Shown in pieces: positions 17,586-25,381 of a stretch of DNA of 64,000 bases (within the stretch, counting starts at the first letter, position 1; each line of letters begins with the position of its first letter). Under the pieces are notes generated by a model. The model did no database searches. It saw only the letters and a list, made by a program, of their open reading frames with translations, and was not told the DNA's origin. Origin of the DNA: JANLTP01 sp031363055 (GTDB lineage Bacteria > Pseudomonadota > Gammaproteobacteria > Burkholderiales > Burkholderiaceae_E); the NCBI GenBank assembly GCA_031363055.1, contig JANLTP010000140.1, positions 6,897-70,896 of the forward strand, in the 5' to 3' direction. Both the position numbers and the translations under genes were made by a program.

Positions 17586-19508
17586 TTACTGAGACTTGCG
17601 AACCCGCAAATACCACTCGCACAAGAGACGCACCTGTTTCTCGGTGTAGCCCTTTTCGACCATGCGCGCCACAAAACTTTCATGTTTGCGCTTGTCCTCG
17701 GCCGATGCCTTGGCGTTAAAGGAAATCACCGGCAACAGTTCTTCGGTGTTCGAGAACATTTTCTTCTCGATAACCTCACGCAGTTTCTCGTAGCTGGTCC
17801 ACGCCGGATTCTTGCCGCCGTGATTGGCGCGAGCGCGCAGCACGAAATTGACGATCTCGTTGCGGAAATCTTTCGGGTTGGCAATGCCGGCCGGCTTCTC
17901 GATCTTCTCGAGTTCGGCGTTCAATTGCGCACGATCAAAACTTTCACCGGTTTCCTGGTCTCTGTAGTCTTCGTCCTGAATCCAGTAGTCGGCGTAGGTG
18001 ACGTAACGATCGAAAATGTTCTGACCGTACTCGGAATATGACTCGAGGTAAGCGGTCTGGATTTCCTTGCCGATGAACTCGGCGTAGCGCGGCGCCAGAT
18101 AACCCTTGATGAACTCCACAAAGCGGCGCTGCACGTCCTCGGGCAATTGCTCGCGCAGCAGTCGTTGCTCGAGCACGTACATCAGGTGTACCGGGTTGGC
18201 GGCGATCTCGGTCTGGTCGTAGTTGAAGACCGACGACAATACCTTGTAGGAGAAACGAGTCGAAATCCCGTTCATGCCTTCATCGATGCCAGCGAAGTCG
18301 CGGTATTCCTGATAGGTCTTTGCGTTCGGCTCGACATCCTTCAGATTTTCGCCGTCGTAGACGCGCATCTTCGAGTAAATGCTTGAATTCTCGGGTTCCT
18401 TGACTCGAGTCAGAATGGCAAATTGCGCCATCATTTCGAGCGTGCCGGGAGCACACGGTGCGCTTGATAACGAACTGTGTTTGAGCAGCTTGCGATATAT
18501 TTTGACTTCTTCGGAGACCTGCAAGCAGTAGGGCACCTTGACGATATAGACGCGGTCCAGGAACGCCTCGTTGTTGCGATTGTTCCGAAACGTCGTCCAC
18601 TCACTTTCGTTCGAGTGTGCCAGGATCAGGCCCTGAAACGGGATGGCTGAAAAACCTTCGGTACCCTTGAAGTTACCTTCCTGAGTTGCCGTCAAGAGCG
18701 GATGCAGCATCTTGATCGGTGCCTTGAACATCTCCACAAATTCAAGCAAACCCTGGTTCGACAGGCACAGCCCGCCTGAGTAACTGTAGGCATCGGGATC
18801 GTCTTGCGAGAGCGATTCGAGTTTGCGGATATCGACTTTGCCGACCAGAGTTGAAATATCCTGGTTGTTTTCGTCGCCCGGTTCGGTCTTCGAGATTGCA
18901 ATCTGTTTAAGGACCGACGGCTGAATCTTGACCACCGTGAACTGGGTGATGTCGCCGTCAAACTCGTTGAGCCGCTTGACCGCCCACGGACTCATGATGC
19001 CGGTCAGGTAGCGCGACGGAATGCCGTATTCCTTGGTCAGCGCTGAGCCGTCGCGATCGGCGTTGAATAAACCCAGCGGCGATTCATTGACCGGCGAGCC
19101 CTTGAGCGCGTAGATAGGGAACGTTTCCATCAGCAATTTCAAGCGTTCGGCGATTGAAGACTTGCCGCCGCCTACCGGACCCAGTAGATAAAGCACTTGT
19201 TTGCGCTCTTCCAGCCCCTGCGCGGCATGCTTGAAATAGGCAACGATCTGGGCGATCGCCTCCTCCATGCCGTAGAACTCAAGAAACGCCGGATAGCGAC
19301 GAATCACACGGTTGGAAAACAAGCGGGACAAACGAACATCGGTGCGAGTGTCGACGATTTCCGGCTCACCGATCGCCGCCAGCATTCGCTCGGCGGCCGT
19401 TGCGTAAGCTAGCGACTCGCGCTTGCACAGTTGCAGATAGTCGAGCAGCGATAGCTCTTCGTCGCGACCCTTGACATACGACTTACGGTAAGAATCAAAC
19501 AAACTCAC
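17586..19508 (-). CDS. prkA: PrkA family serine protein kinase / AAA+ ATPase
   Basis: The 640-residue protein has an N-terminal AAA+ PrkA domain with Walker A LLGPVGGGKSS (about residues 109-118) and the C-terminal kinase-like region of PrkA/YeaG. The frame extends upstream to 19526, but the GTG at 19508 is chosen because a strong ribosome binding site, GGGAGGG, lies seven bases before it and the resulting N-terminus (V/M-SLFDSYRKS) matches the family. It heads the prkA-yeaH-spoVR operon, which responds to starvation and stress in enterobacteria. Confidence 0.95.
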   Translation of the reverse strand: MSLFDSYRKSYVKGRDEELSLLDYLQLCKRESLAYATAAERMLAAIGEPEIVDTRTDVRLSRLFSNRVIRRYPAFLEFYGMEEAIAQIVAYFKHAAQGLEERKQVLYLLGPVGGGKSSIAERLKLLMETFPIYALKGSPVNESPLGLFNADRDGSALTKEYGIPSRYLTGIMSPWAVKRLNEFDGDITQFTVVKIQPSVLKQIAISKTEPGDENNQDISTLVGKVDIRKLESLSQDDPDAYSYSGGLCLSNQGLLEFVEMFKAPIKMLHPLLTATQEGNFKGTEGFSAIPFQGLILAHSNESEWTTFRNNRNNEAFLDRVYIVKVPYCLQVSEEVKIYRKLLKHSSLSSAPCAPGTLEMMAQFAILTRVKEPENSSIYSKMRVYDGENLKDVEPNAKTYQEYRDFAGIDEGMNGISTRFSYKVLSSVFNYDQTEIAANPVHLMYVLEQRLLREQLPEDVQRRFVEFIKGYLAPRYAEFIGKEIQTAYLESYSEYGQNIFDRYVTYADYWIQDEDYRDQETGESFDRAQLNAELEKIEKPAGIANPKDFRNEIVNFVLRARANHGGKNPAWTSYEKLREVIEKKMFSNTEELLPVISFNAKASAEDKRKHESFVARMVEKGYTEKQVRLLCEWYLRVRKSQ

Positions 19509-19974
19509 GGTGAACCCTCCCAACAAAAAAGCCAGGCAGAAACCGGTCGATCAACTTCACTTTCCCATGGTTACGACAACGAATCGAAGCCAATTGTGAT
19601 GAACGCTAGAGCGCATGCGATGGCCGGTCAACCCGATGTTTCCACAGGACTACAGAACTGATGTTTCCTCGCACAAAAGGAACGTTTGCATAAAGCGTGC
19701 CTGGCTGGATGTACACGCTTGGTGCGGCAACGTCGAAAACGAAGAACTCGACTTCATAAATCCATAACGTCGGCCTGCATTGACCGATGACAGAGTTTAC
19801 GGTCGACGACATGTAACAGATGAGTCCACCGTCAGCATACGGGGTTATTGGCGGGCAGGTTCAGAACAACGTTGTTAATTTGACCCGTCAAACTCTTATA
19901 GACAGGGCTACTTGCAACGTTGTAAAAATTGTATTCGAGAAATCGAGAACTCGGACCCTAAACATGAGGAGACT
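19509..19974. other. 466-bp divergent intergenic region, no supported gene
   Basis: This region holds the promoters of the prkA operon (leftward) and of the monooxygenase gene (rightward). The ribosome binding site of prkA is at 19514-19520, and GAGGA at 19966-19970 precedes the monooxygenase. A 68-codon open frame on the minus strand (19812-19606) has no ribosome binding site and no recognisable features, and is not called. No confident sigma-70 or sigma-54 promoter was found. Confidence 0.5.
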
Positions 19975-21147
19975 ATGATGAATCATCGGATGCGTTTTGG
20001 TATCTTTCTAGCGCCCTTTCACAAACCGGGCATCAACCCGACGCTGGCACTCGAGCAGGATCTGGAGCTCGTGCAGTGGCTTGATCGCTGCGGCTATGAC
20101 GAAGCCTGGTGTGGTGAGCATCATTCGGCAGGAACCGAAATCAGCGCTTCGCCGGAAATTTTTATGGCGGTGGCCTCGCAACGGACGCGCAACATCAAGC
20201 TGGGTACCGGTGTCGTCAGTGTTTCGTACCACAACCCGCTGTGGGTCGCCGAGCGGATTGTGCAGCTCGATCACCTGACCCGTGGTCGCGTCATGCTCGG
20301 CGTGGGTCCTGGTTCGCTGCCCAGCGATGGCATCATGATCGGCATTTCACAGTCGCAAACCCGGCCGTTGCTTGAAGACGGGCTCGGCGTCATCATGAAA
20401 CTTCTGAAGGGCGAGGAGCCGGTAACGTTCAAGAACGATCGCTGGGACCTTCGGGAAGCACGGCTGCATCTACGACCCTACTCCAATCCGTTGTTCGATG
20501 TGGCGGTACCGGCAGTCGCCTCGCCGACCGGCCCGAAACTGGCCGGTATGCACGGCGTGGGGTTGTTATCGATTGGCGCCACCACGGCCGCCGGTTTCGA
20601 TGCGCTGGCGCTGCACTGGGATGTCATGGAGGCGCAGGCCAAACACCACAAGACTCAGGTCGATCGTAACAAGTGGCGCCTGGTCGGCATGGTGCATTGC
20701 GCGGAAACCATGGATCAAGCCTATCGGGACGTCGAATACGGCATGGCGCAGTGGTTCGACTATTTCCAGGCGGTCGCTGCCTTCCCGCAAATGGCAGTAC
20801 CGGGCAGCAACGTCAAGGAAATGATCTCCTTCGTCAATGACTCCGGGTTCGGCGCCATCGGCACTCCGGACATGGTGACCGCTCAGATCGATCGGCTCTG
20901 GAAGCAGTCGAACGGCGGCTTCGGCGCTTACCTGATGTTGGCCCATAACTGGGCCAACTTCGACGCCACCCGCAAGAGCTATGACCTGGTCGCCCGCCAC
21001 GTATTTCCGAGATTCCAGGGCCAGATGGCGACCCAGGGGGCCGCCGACCGCGCCCGCGCCGCTCGTCCGGAATTGGCCGAGATCCACAGCAAGGCGGTCG
21101 AAGCGGCCACCCAGCGCTATCAGGAGGAGGCCGCCGCCCGCGCCTGA
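19975..21147 (+). CDS. LLM-class flavin-dependent monooxygenase (bacterial luciferase-like)
   Basis: This 390-residue protein shows the luciferase-like monooxygenase fold: RFGIFLAPFHKPGINPTLALEQDLELVQWLDRCGYDEAWCGEHH at the start, KLGTGVVSVSYHNPLWVAERI, and the FMN-site region RVMLGVGPGSLPSD. Such enzymes use reduced FMN from a partner reductase to oxygenate a small substrate. Limonene- and alkane-monooxygenase-like members share this N-terminus. Start at ATG 19975 (or 19978) after GAGGA. It is monocistronic as far as seen and no reductase gene is adjacent, so the substrate cannot be assigned. Confidence 0.85.
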   Translation: MMNHRMRFGIFLAPFHKPGINPTLALEQDLELVQWLDRCGYDEAWCGEHHSAGTEISASPEIFMAVASQRTRNIKLGTGVVSVSYHNPLWVAERIVQLDHLTRGRVMLGVGPGSLPSDGIMIGISQSQTRPLLEDGLGVIMKLLKGEEPVTFKNDRWDLREARLHLRPYSNPLFDVAVPAVASPTGPKLAGMHGVGLLSIGATTAAGFDALALHWDVMEAQAKHHKTQVDRNKWRLVGMVHCAETMDQAYRDVEYGMAQWFDYFQAVAAFPQMAVPGSNVKEMISFVNDSGFGAIGTPDMVTAQIDRLWKQSNGGFGAYLMLAHNWANFDATRKSYDLVARHVFPRFQGQMATQGAADRARAARPELAEIHSKAVEAATQRYQEEAAARA

Positions 21148-21200
21148 GAGGCGCCTGGTTTTCGATTAGTTCCGTGATGCGGCGATAATAGAGGTTTGTC

Positions 21201-21237
21201 GGCGCAATCAGCCTGCCTTGGGCGGCCTGATTGCGCC
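21201..21237. other. Perfect 11-bp stem-loop in the ettA leader
   Basis: GGCGCAATCAG (21201-21211) pairs with 21227-21237 around a 15-nt loop that can add further pairs. No T-run follows, so it is a poor intrinsic terminator for the monooxygenase gene. It lies 34-70 bp before the ettA GTG start and may be a 5'-leader structure. Confidence 0.6.
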
Positions 21238-21270
21238 GTCGCTGCTCTAAAGCAATCAATCGGGACTACC

Positions 21271-22932
21271 GTGGCTCAGTACGTATATACGATGAACCGG
21301 GTCGGCAAAATTGTGCCGCCCAAGCGTCAAATTCTTAAAGACATCTCGCTGTCGTTTTTTCCGGGCGCCAAAATCGGTGTGCTTGGCGTCAACGGCTCGG
21401 GCAAGTCCAGCCTGCTCAGAATCATGGCGGGGGTCGACCTCGAGATCGAGGGTGAAGCGACGCCCATGCCGGGCCTGAAAGTCGGCTTTTTGCCGCAAGA
21501 GCCCGATTTGAACCCCGAGCACACGGTGCGCGAGGCGGTCGAGGAGGGCATGGGTGACGTCATGCAGGCCAAGAAGAGGCTCGACGAGATCTACGCCGCC
21601 TATGCCGAGCCGGACGCCGATTTCGACCAACTGGCCGCCGACCAGGCGAAGTACGAGGCGATTCTCGCCACCTCAGGCAATGACAGCGAACACGCGCTTG
21701 AAATTGCGGCCGACGCGCTGCGCATCCCACCCTGGGACGCCAAGATCAAACCGCTGTCGGGCGGCGAAAAGCGGCGCGTAGCCCTGTGTCGACTGCTGCT
21801 CTCGAAGCCCGATATGTTGTTGCTCGATGAGCCGACCAACCACCTCGATGCCGAAAGCGTTGACTGGTTGGAGTTGTTCCTGCAAAAGTTTCCGGGCACC
21901 GTGGTGGCCGTGACCCACGATCGTTATTTCCTCGACAACGCGGCCGAGTGGATTCTCGAGCTCGATCGCGGCCATGGTATTCCCTGGAAAGGCAACTACA
22001 GCTCGTGGCTAGGTCAAAAGGACACACGCCTGAAGCAGGAAGACGCCAGCGAAGGCGCGCGCCAGAAGGCTATCAAGAAAGAACTCGAGTGGGTGCGCCA
22101 GAACCCGAAAGGCCGTCAGGTCAAGAGCAAGGCGCGTCTGGCGCGGTTCGAGGAACTCAGTTCGCACGAATATCAAAAGCGCAATGAAACCTCCGAAATC
22201 TTTATTCCGGTGGCCGAGCGGTTGGGCGATTCGGTGATTGAATTCAAGGGTGTGTCGAAGGGCTTCGGTGACCGCTTGCTCATCGATAACCTGAGTTTTC
22301 AGGTGCCACCCGGTGCCATCGTTGGCATTATTGGCCCGAACGGTGCGGGTAAATCGACAATCTTCCGGATGATTACCGGTGCTGACAAGCCGGACGCAGG
22401 CGAAATCACCATTGGATCGACCGTCAGCATCGCTTATGTCGATCAGTCGCGCGAATCGTTAACGGGTAACAAGTCGGTCTGGGAAGAGCTCAGCAACGGG
22501 CTGGACATCATGACCGTCGGCCGCTTCGAGATGCAGTCGCGAGCCTATATCGGGCGCTTTAACTTCAAGGGCGGCGATCAGCAAAAAATGGTCGGTAATT
22601 TGTCCGGCGGCGAGCGCGGTCGCTTGCACCTGGCCAAGACCCTGATCAAGGGCGGCAACGTTTTGTTGCTCGACGAACCGTCCAACGATCTGGATATCGA
22701 AACCTTGCGGGCACTGGAAGACGCGCTGCTCGAATTTGCTGGCTGCGTGATGGTCATTTCGCATGATCGCTGGTTTCTCGACCGGATTGCCACGCACATT
22801 CTTGCCTGCGAAAGCGATTCGCAATGGACGTTTTTCAACGGCAACTATCAGGAATACGAGGCCGACAAGAAGCGCCGCCTGGGCGAAGAGGGTGCCAAGC
22901 CGAAGCGGATACGTTTCAAGCCGCTGAAGTAA
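21271..22932 (+). CDS. ettA: Energy-dependent translational throttle protein EttA (ABC-F ATPase)
   Basis: The 553-residue protein has two ABC ATPase domains and no membrane segments, the ABC-F layout. The first domain has Walker A GVNGSGKSS, signature LSGGEKRRVALCRLLLS and Walker B LLLDEPTNHLD; the second has GPNGAGKST, LSGGERGRLHLAKTL and LLLDEPSNDLD. The opening AQYVYTMNRVGKIVPPKRQIL is diagnostic of EttA, which binds the ribosomal E site and gates elongation according to ATP/ADP ratio. The GTG at 21271 is used because conserved sequence starts there; the frame upstream is leader sequence. Confidence 0.96.
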   Translation: MAQYVYTMNRVGKIVPPKRQILKDISLSFFPGAKIGVLGVNGSGKSSLLRIMAGVDLEIEGEATPMPGLKVGFLPQEPDLNPEHTVREAVEEGMGDVMQAKKRLDEIYAAYAEPDADFDQLAADQAKYEAILATSGNDSEHALEIAADALRIPPWDAKIKPLSGGEKRRVALCRLLLSKPDMLLLDEPTNHLDAESVDWLELFLQKFPGTVVAVTHDRYFLDNAAEWILELDRGHGIPWKGNYSSWLGQKDTRLKQEDASEGARQKAIKKELEWVRQNPKGRQVKSKARLARFEELSSHEYQKRNETSEIFIPVAERLGDSVIEFKGVSKGFGDRLLIDNLSFQVPPGAIVGIIGPNGAGKSTIFRMITGADKPDAGEITIGSTVSIAYVDQSRESLTGNKSVWEELSNGLDIMTVGRFEMQSRAYIGRFNFKGGDQQKMVGNLSGGERGRLHLAKTLIKGGNVLLLDEPSNDLDIETLRALEDALLEFAGCVMVISHDRWFLDRIATHILACESDSQWTFFNGNYQEYEADKKRRLGEEGAKPKRIRFKPLK

Positions 22933-22978
22933 TCAGGGCCTGCGTGAGCGTTTGCTGCTACCCGAAGGACGGTACACC

Positions 22979-23692
22979 TCAAGAACTTGCCAACGCTTGA
23001 GGACTTGCCGGCGCCTCGACACCGAGTTGACTGCATAGATCGGTGACGATGCGCCGCAATAGGGCCAGCTCTGCCTCCAATCGGGCGACGCGTTCGCGCA
23101 GCTCGGTGACGGCAGAGTCGGCGTGCAGCTCCGCGCTGGACGCGTAACGAACCGTACTGCTGGACGCCTCGCGCAGCATCTCCTCGGTGGGTGGGCCACT
23201 GAGCAGATGCATCCACCGATTCTCGCGCGATCCGGCCTGACGCGGCAGCTCGCGAACCAAACCGCCGCCGTCACGATCGGCGAGTTCATTGAGAAAGCCC
23301 TCAACGGCGGAGATATCCGAGAACTTGCACAGCCGCTCGCAACCGATCCGCAGCTCACCAGCGGTTTGCGGACCGCGCAGCATGAGGCCGGTCAACAGGG
23401 CCAACGATTCCGAAGGCACCACCAGTACTCGCTTGGCATTTTGCGAATAACGCATGACGCGCCCGCCGCTGGTTTCCATCACAAGCGACAGTCGCTTGAG
23501 TTCGTCGATCGCTGCCTGCGCCTCGGACTCGCTGATGTTCATGATCGGATCGCGACTGGTTTTCTGATTGCAGCCCGACACCAGCATGTTCAGAGTCAAC
23601 GGATAGGTGTCCGGTACCGTGCGTTCCTTCTCGATCAGCACACTGAGCACGCGGGTTTGAATGAGCGACAAGGGGGGCAGTGCTTTGTTCAT
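22979..23692 (-). CDS. YceH family protein (DUF480)
   Basis: The 237-residue protein is a full-length DUF480/YceH member, with two winged-helix-like modules: LSLIQTRVLSVLIEKERTVPDTYPLTLNML at the start, the conserved GCNQKTSRDPIMNISE, and LMLRGPQTAGELR. A C-terminal coiled-coil-like segment (ELRERVARLEAELALL) follows. The function is unknown; the fold suggests DNA or RNA binding. It converges with ettA. Confidence 0.92.
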   Translation of the reverse strand: MNKALPPLSLIQTRVLSVLIEKERTVPDTYPLTLNMLVSGCNQKTSRDPIMNISESEAQAAIDELKRLSLVMETSGGRVMRYSQNAKRVLVVPSESLALLTGLMLRGPQTAGELRIGCERLCKFSDISAVEGFLNELADRDGGGLVRELPRQAGSRENRWMHLLSGPPTEEMLREASSSTVRYASSAELHADSAVTELRERVARLEAELALLRRIVTDLCSQLGVEAPASPQALASS

Positions 23693-23788
23693 GGCGAAGA
23701 GACCAAGAAGAGTGACGGGGTTAGGTCGGGGTCGCGAGCAATCTGCCTGTCGTAATATCGCTACATCTTAATGAGTGGGAGTCGCGAC

Positions 23789-24187
23789 ATGACGAATGAC
23801 GACAGTTCGAATCAAAACAAATCGGAAACCTGGAAACGGGGTTACGAAGCGCGAACTCAGGTGCTCGGCAAGGAATATGTCGAAAAGGCCTTTAACGAAG
23901 CCGATGAGTTTACCCGCGACTTGCAGGACTATGTGACCGAACATGCGTGGGGCGCGTCCTGGGCTCGGCCCGGGCTTGATCACAAGACGCGTAGCATGTT
24001 GAACCTGGCGATGATTACCGCGTTGAATCGGCCACACGAGTTCGAAGTCCATGTCCGCGGTGCTTTGCGCAATGGTGTCACTCGCGATGAGATCAAGGAG
24101 ATCCTGTTACACACCGCTGTCTATTGCGGTGCGCCGGCTGCGCTCGATAGTTTTCGAATTGCGCGAAAGGTTTTGGCAGAGGGTTGA
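23789..24187 (+). CDS. Carboxymuconolactone-decarboxylase family protein (PcaC-like)
   Basis: The 132-residue protein has the helical CMD fold signature, with a YCGAPAALDSFRIARKVL segment where catalytic or redox residues lie and RSMLNLAMITALNRPHEFEVHVRGALRNG typical of 4-carboxymuconolactone decarboxylases (PcaC). Two in-frame starts exist; ATG 23789 is preferred because GGGAG (23777-23781) lies seven bases upstream, while 23771 has no ribosome binding site. No other beta-ketoadipate pathway gene is adjacent, so a true PcaC role is plausible but unproven; gamma-carboxymuconolactone-decarboxylase-like proteins with other roles exist. Confidence 0.85.
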   Translation: MTNDDSSNQNKSETWKRGYEARTQVLGKEYVEKAFNEADEFTRDLQDYVTEHAWGASWARPGLDHKTRSMLNLAMITALNRPHEFEVHVRGALRNGVTRDEIKEILLHTAVYCGAPAALDSFRIARKVLAEG

Positions 24188-24217
24188 CCGGGTGTCGCCG
24201 ATTGACGGTAGCTCAGG

Positions 24218-24268
24218 ACAGACGGTCGCTTAAGACAGACGGTCGCTTAAAACAGACGGTCGCTTAAG
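24218..24268. repeat. 17-bp perfect tandem repeat, three copies
   Basis: ACAGACGGTCGCTTAAG occurs at 24218, 24235 and 24252 with a single change in the last base of the middle copy. A diverged trace (GATTGACGGTAGCTCAG) precedes it. The copies are directly adjacent with no spacers. They lie just downstream of the CMD-family gene and just past the stop of the small membrane protein on the other strand. Confidence 0.9.
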
Positions 24269-24271
24269 ACA

Positions 24272-24436
24272 CTAGCTGCCGAGCAGTACGACGGCAGCGC
24301 CTAGCGAACAGGAAACAGCAATGGCGACGAGACCGGCATAGCCCATCAGTCGGAACCATTCGATCCATTCGACTGTGGGTGAAGCTGAGACAGAGGCAGA
24401 AGCGTTGGCAGTCGTGTTCATGTTGCGAGCATCCAT
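24272..24436 (-). CDS. Small single-pass membrane protein, 54 residues
   Basis: The minus-strand frame from ATG 24436 to TAG 24272 encodes 54 residues. An Ala/Ser/Thr-rich N-terminus leads to WIEWFRLMGYAGLVAIAVSC and then to a hydrophobic tail ending VVLLGS, consistent with one membrane helix. A purine-rich AAAAGAAAA stretch precedes the start, but there is no strong ribosome binding site; a second Met at codon 6 is an alternative. Codon usage is GC-rich at third positions as in neighbouring genes. No family is recognised. It is divergent from the PdsR-like regulator gene. Confidence 0.5.
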   Translation of the reverse strand: MDARNMNTTANASASVSASPTVEWIEWFRLMGYAGLVAIAVSCSLGAAVVLLGS

Positions 24437-24543
24437 TTTTCTTTTATTGCTTTCTGATCGTTACCGAACACTGTTGTCAGTGCTTATGCCAGCCACTGTA
24501 ACTGAGCAGAACCAACCTTGAAAGGGCCGTGTGCTGATCAAAT

Positions 24544-24587
24544 GTGACAATCTGGTGGCTTTGTTTTTTTCATCCGACCCGTGACAA
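24544..24587. promoter_or_regulatory. Paired GTGACAA boxes upstream of the PdsR-like regulator
   Basis: GTGACAA occurs at 24544-24550 and 24581-24587 in direct orientation, 37 bp apart, each followed at a similar distance by a G-G-C/TTGCC word. They sit 70-110 bp before the GTG start of the response-regulator gene. Paired direct repeats are the usual form of OmpR-family binding sites, so autoregulation is possible. This is inference from position and repetition only. Confidence 0.35.
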
Positions 24588-24655
24588 CTTTTGCCACAGT
24601 TTCAGCCCACAATTTATTCATCAAACCTTGAGTCAACTTCATAGGGAGAATTGAC

Positions 24656-25381
24656 GTGGCCAGACGAATAGCCGTCATTGAAGACGAACCTGCGCTAAGA
24701 GACAACCTGCGTGATGCTTTGGCGCGACAAGGTTATGAAGTGCAAACATTTCCGGGCCGTCGCGAAGCTCAGGCGGTACTGACCAATCGTCTGCCCGAGC
24801 TTGCAATTGTTGACATTGGTCTGGGCGATGAGCCCGATGGCGGCTTCGAGTTATGCCGCTGGATGCGCGGCCTGGACTCGCGTTTGCCGATTCTTATTTT
24901 GTCGGCTCGCGACTCTGAAATTGATGTCGTTTCCGGACTTCGCCTGGGCGCCGATGACTATGTCGCCAAGAGCGTCAGCTTGCCGCACTTGATGGCCCGC
25001 GTGACGGCCTTGTTGCGACGAGCCGATCTGAATGCGCAGGCCAGTCCGACCGAAGAGCAAATTGTGCGTGGGCCGCTGTCGTTGAATTTGCAACGCTTTG
25101 AAGCGCGCTGGCGAAATCACTTGATGGATCTGACGGTCACCGAATTCTGGCTGTTGCATTCGCTGGCGAAATTCCCCGGTCATGTCAAGGAGCGTGAAGC
25201 CCTGATGCGTGAAGCCAACATGTTGGTTGATGACCACACCATTACGTCCTACGTGAAGCGCATGCGTCGCAAATTTGAAGCGGTCGATGTGCACTTCAAG
25301 AGCATCGAAACGGTTTATGGCATAGGCTATCGATTCATTGAGCCGACGATGGATTCCTCTGCACCTGATGGCAGCGCGTAA
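24656..25381 (+). CDS. OmpR-family response regulator resembling PdsR (dedicated-sortase-system type)
   Basis: The 241-residue protein has an N-terminal receiver domain (acidic pair in IEDEP, phosphoacceptor Asp in LAIVDIGLGDEP, conserved Thr/Ser in ILSARDS) and a C-terminal winged helix ending in TVYGIGYRF. The segment IGLGDEPDGGFELCRWMR and the C-terminal VTEFWLLHSLAKFPGHVKEREALM recall the response regulator (PdsR) that accompanies the proteobacterial dedicated sortase system. The GTG start at 24656 follows GGGAG (24644-24648). The kinase gene overlaps its 3' end. No sortase or sortase target is in the window. Confidence 0.85.
   Translation: MARRIAVIEDEPALRDNLRDALARQGYEVQTFPGRREAQAVLTNRLPELAIVDIGLGDEPDGGFELCRWMRGLDSRLPILILSARDSEIDVVSGLRLGADDYVAKSVSLPHLMARVTALLRRADLNAQASPTEEQIVRGPLSLNLQRFEARWRNHLMDLTVTEFWLLHSLAKFPGHVKEREALMREANMLVDDHTITSYVKRMRRKFEAVDVHFKSIETVYGIGYRFIEPTMDSSAPDGSA

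Noticed and set aside
16893..18041. Plus-strand frame of about 380 codons across yeaH and prkA
   Set aside because: Antisense to conserved genes; composition is Arg/His/Leu-rich as expected of a shadow frame.
19606..19812. 68-codon minus-strand frame in the prkA/monooxygenase gap
   Set aside because: No ribosome binding site, no recognisable features, and no evidence beyond being open.
23789..24187. Member of a complete protocatechuate pathway
   Set aside because: No other beta-ketoadipate pathway gene occurs in the window, so only the family is called.
24218..24268. CRISPR-like repeat array
   Set aside because: The three 17-bp units are directly adjacent with no spacers, and no cas gene is nearby.
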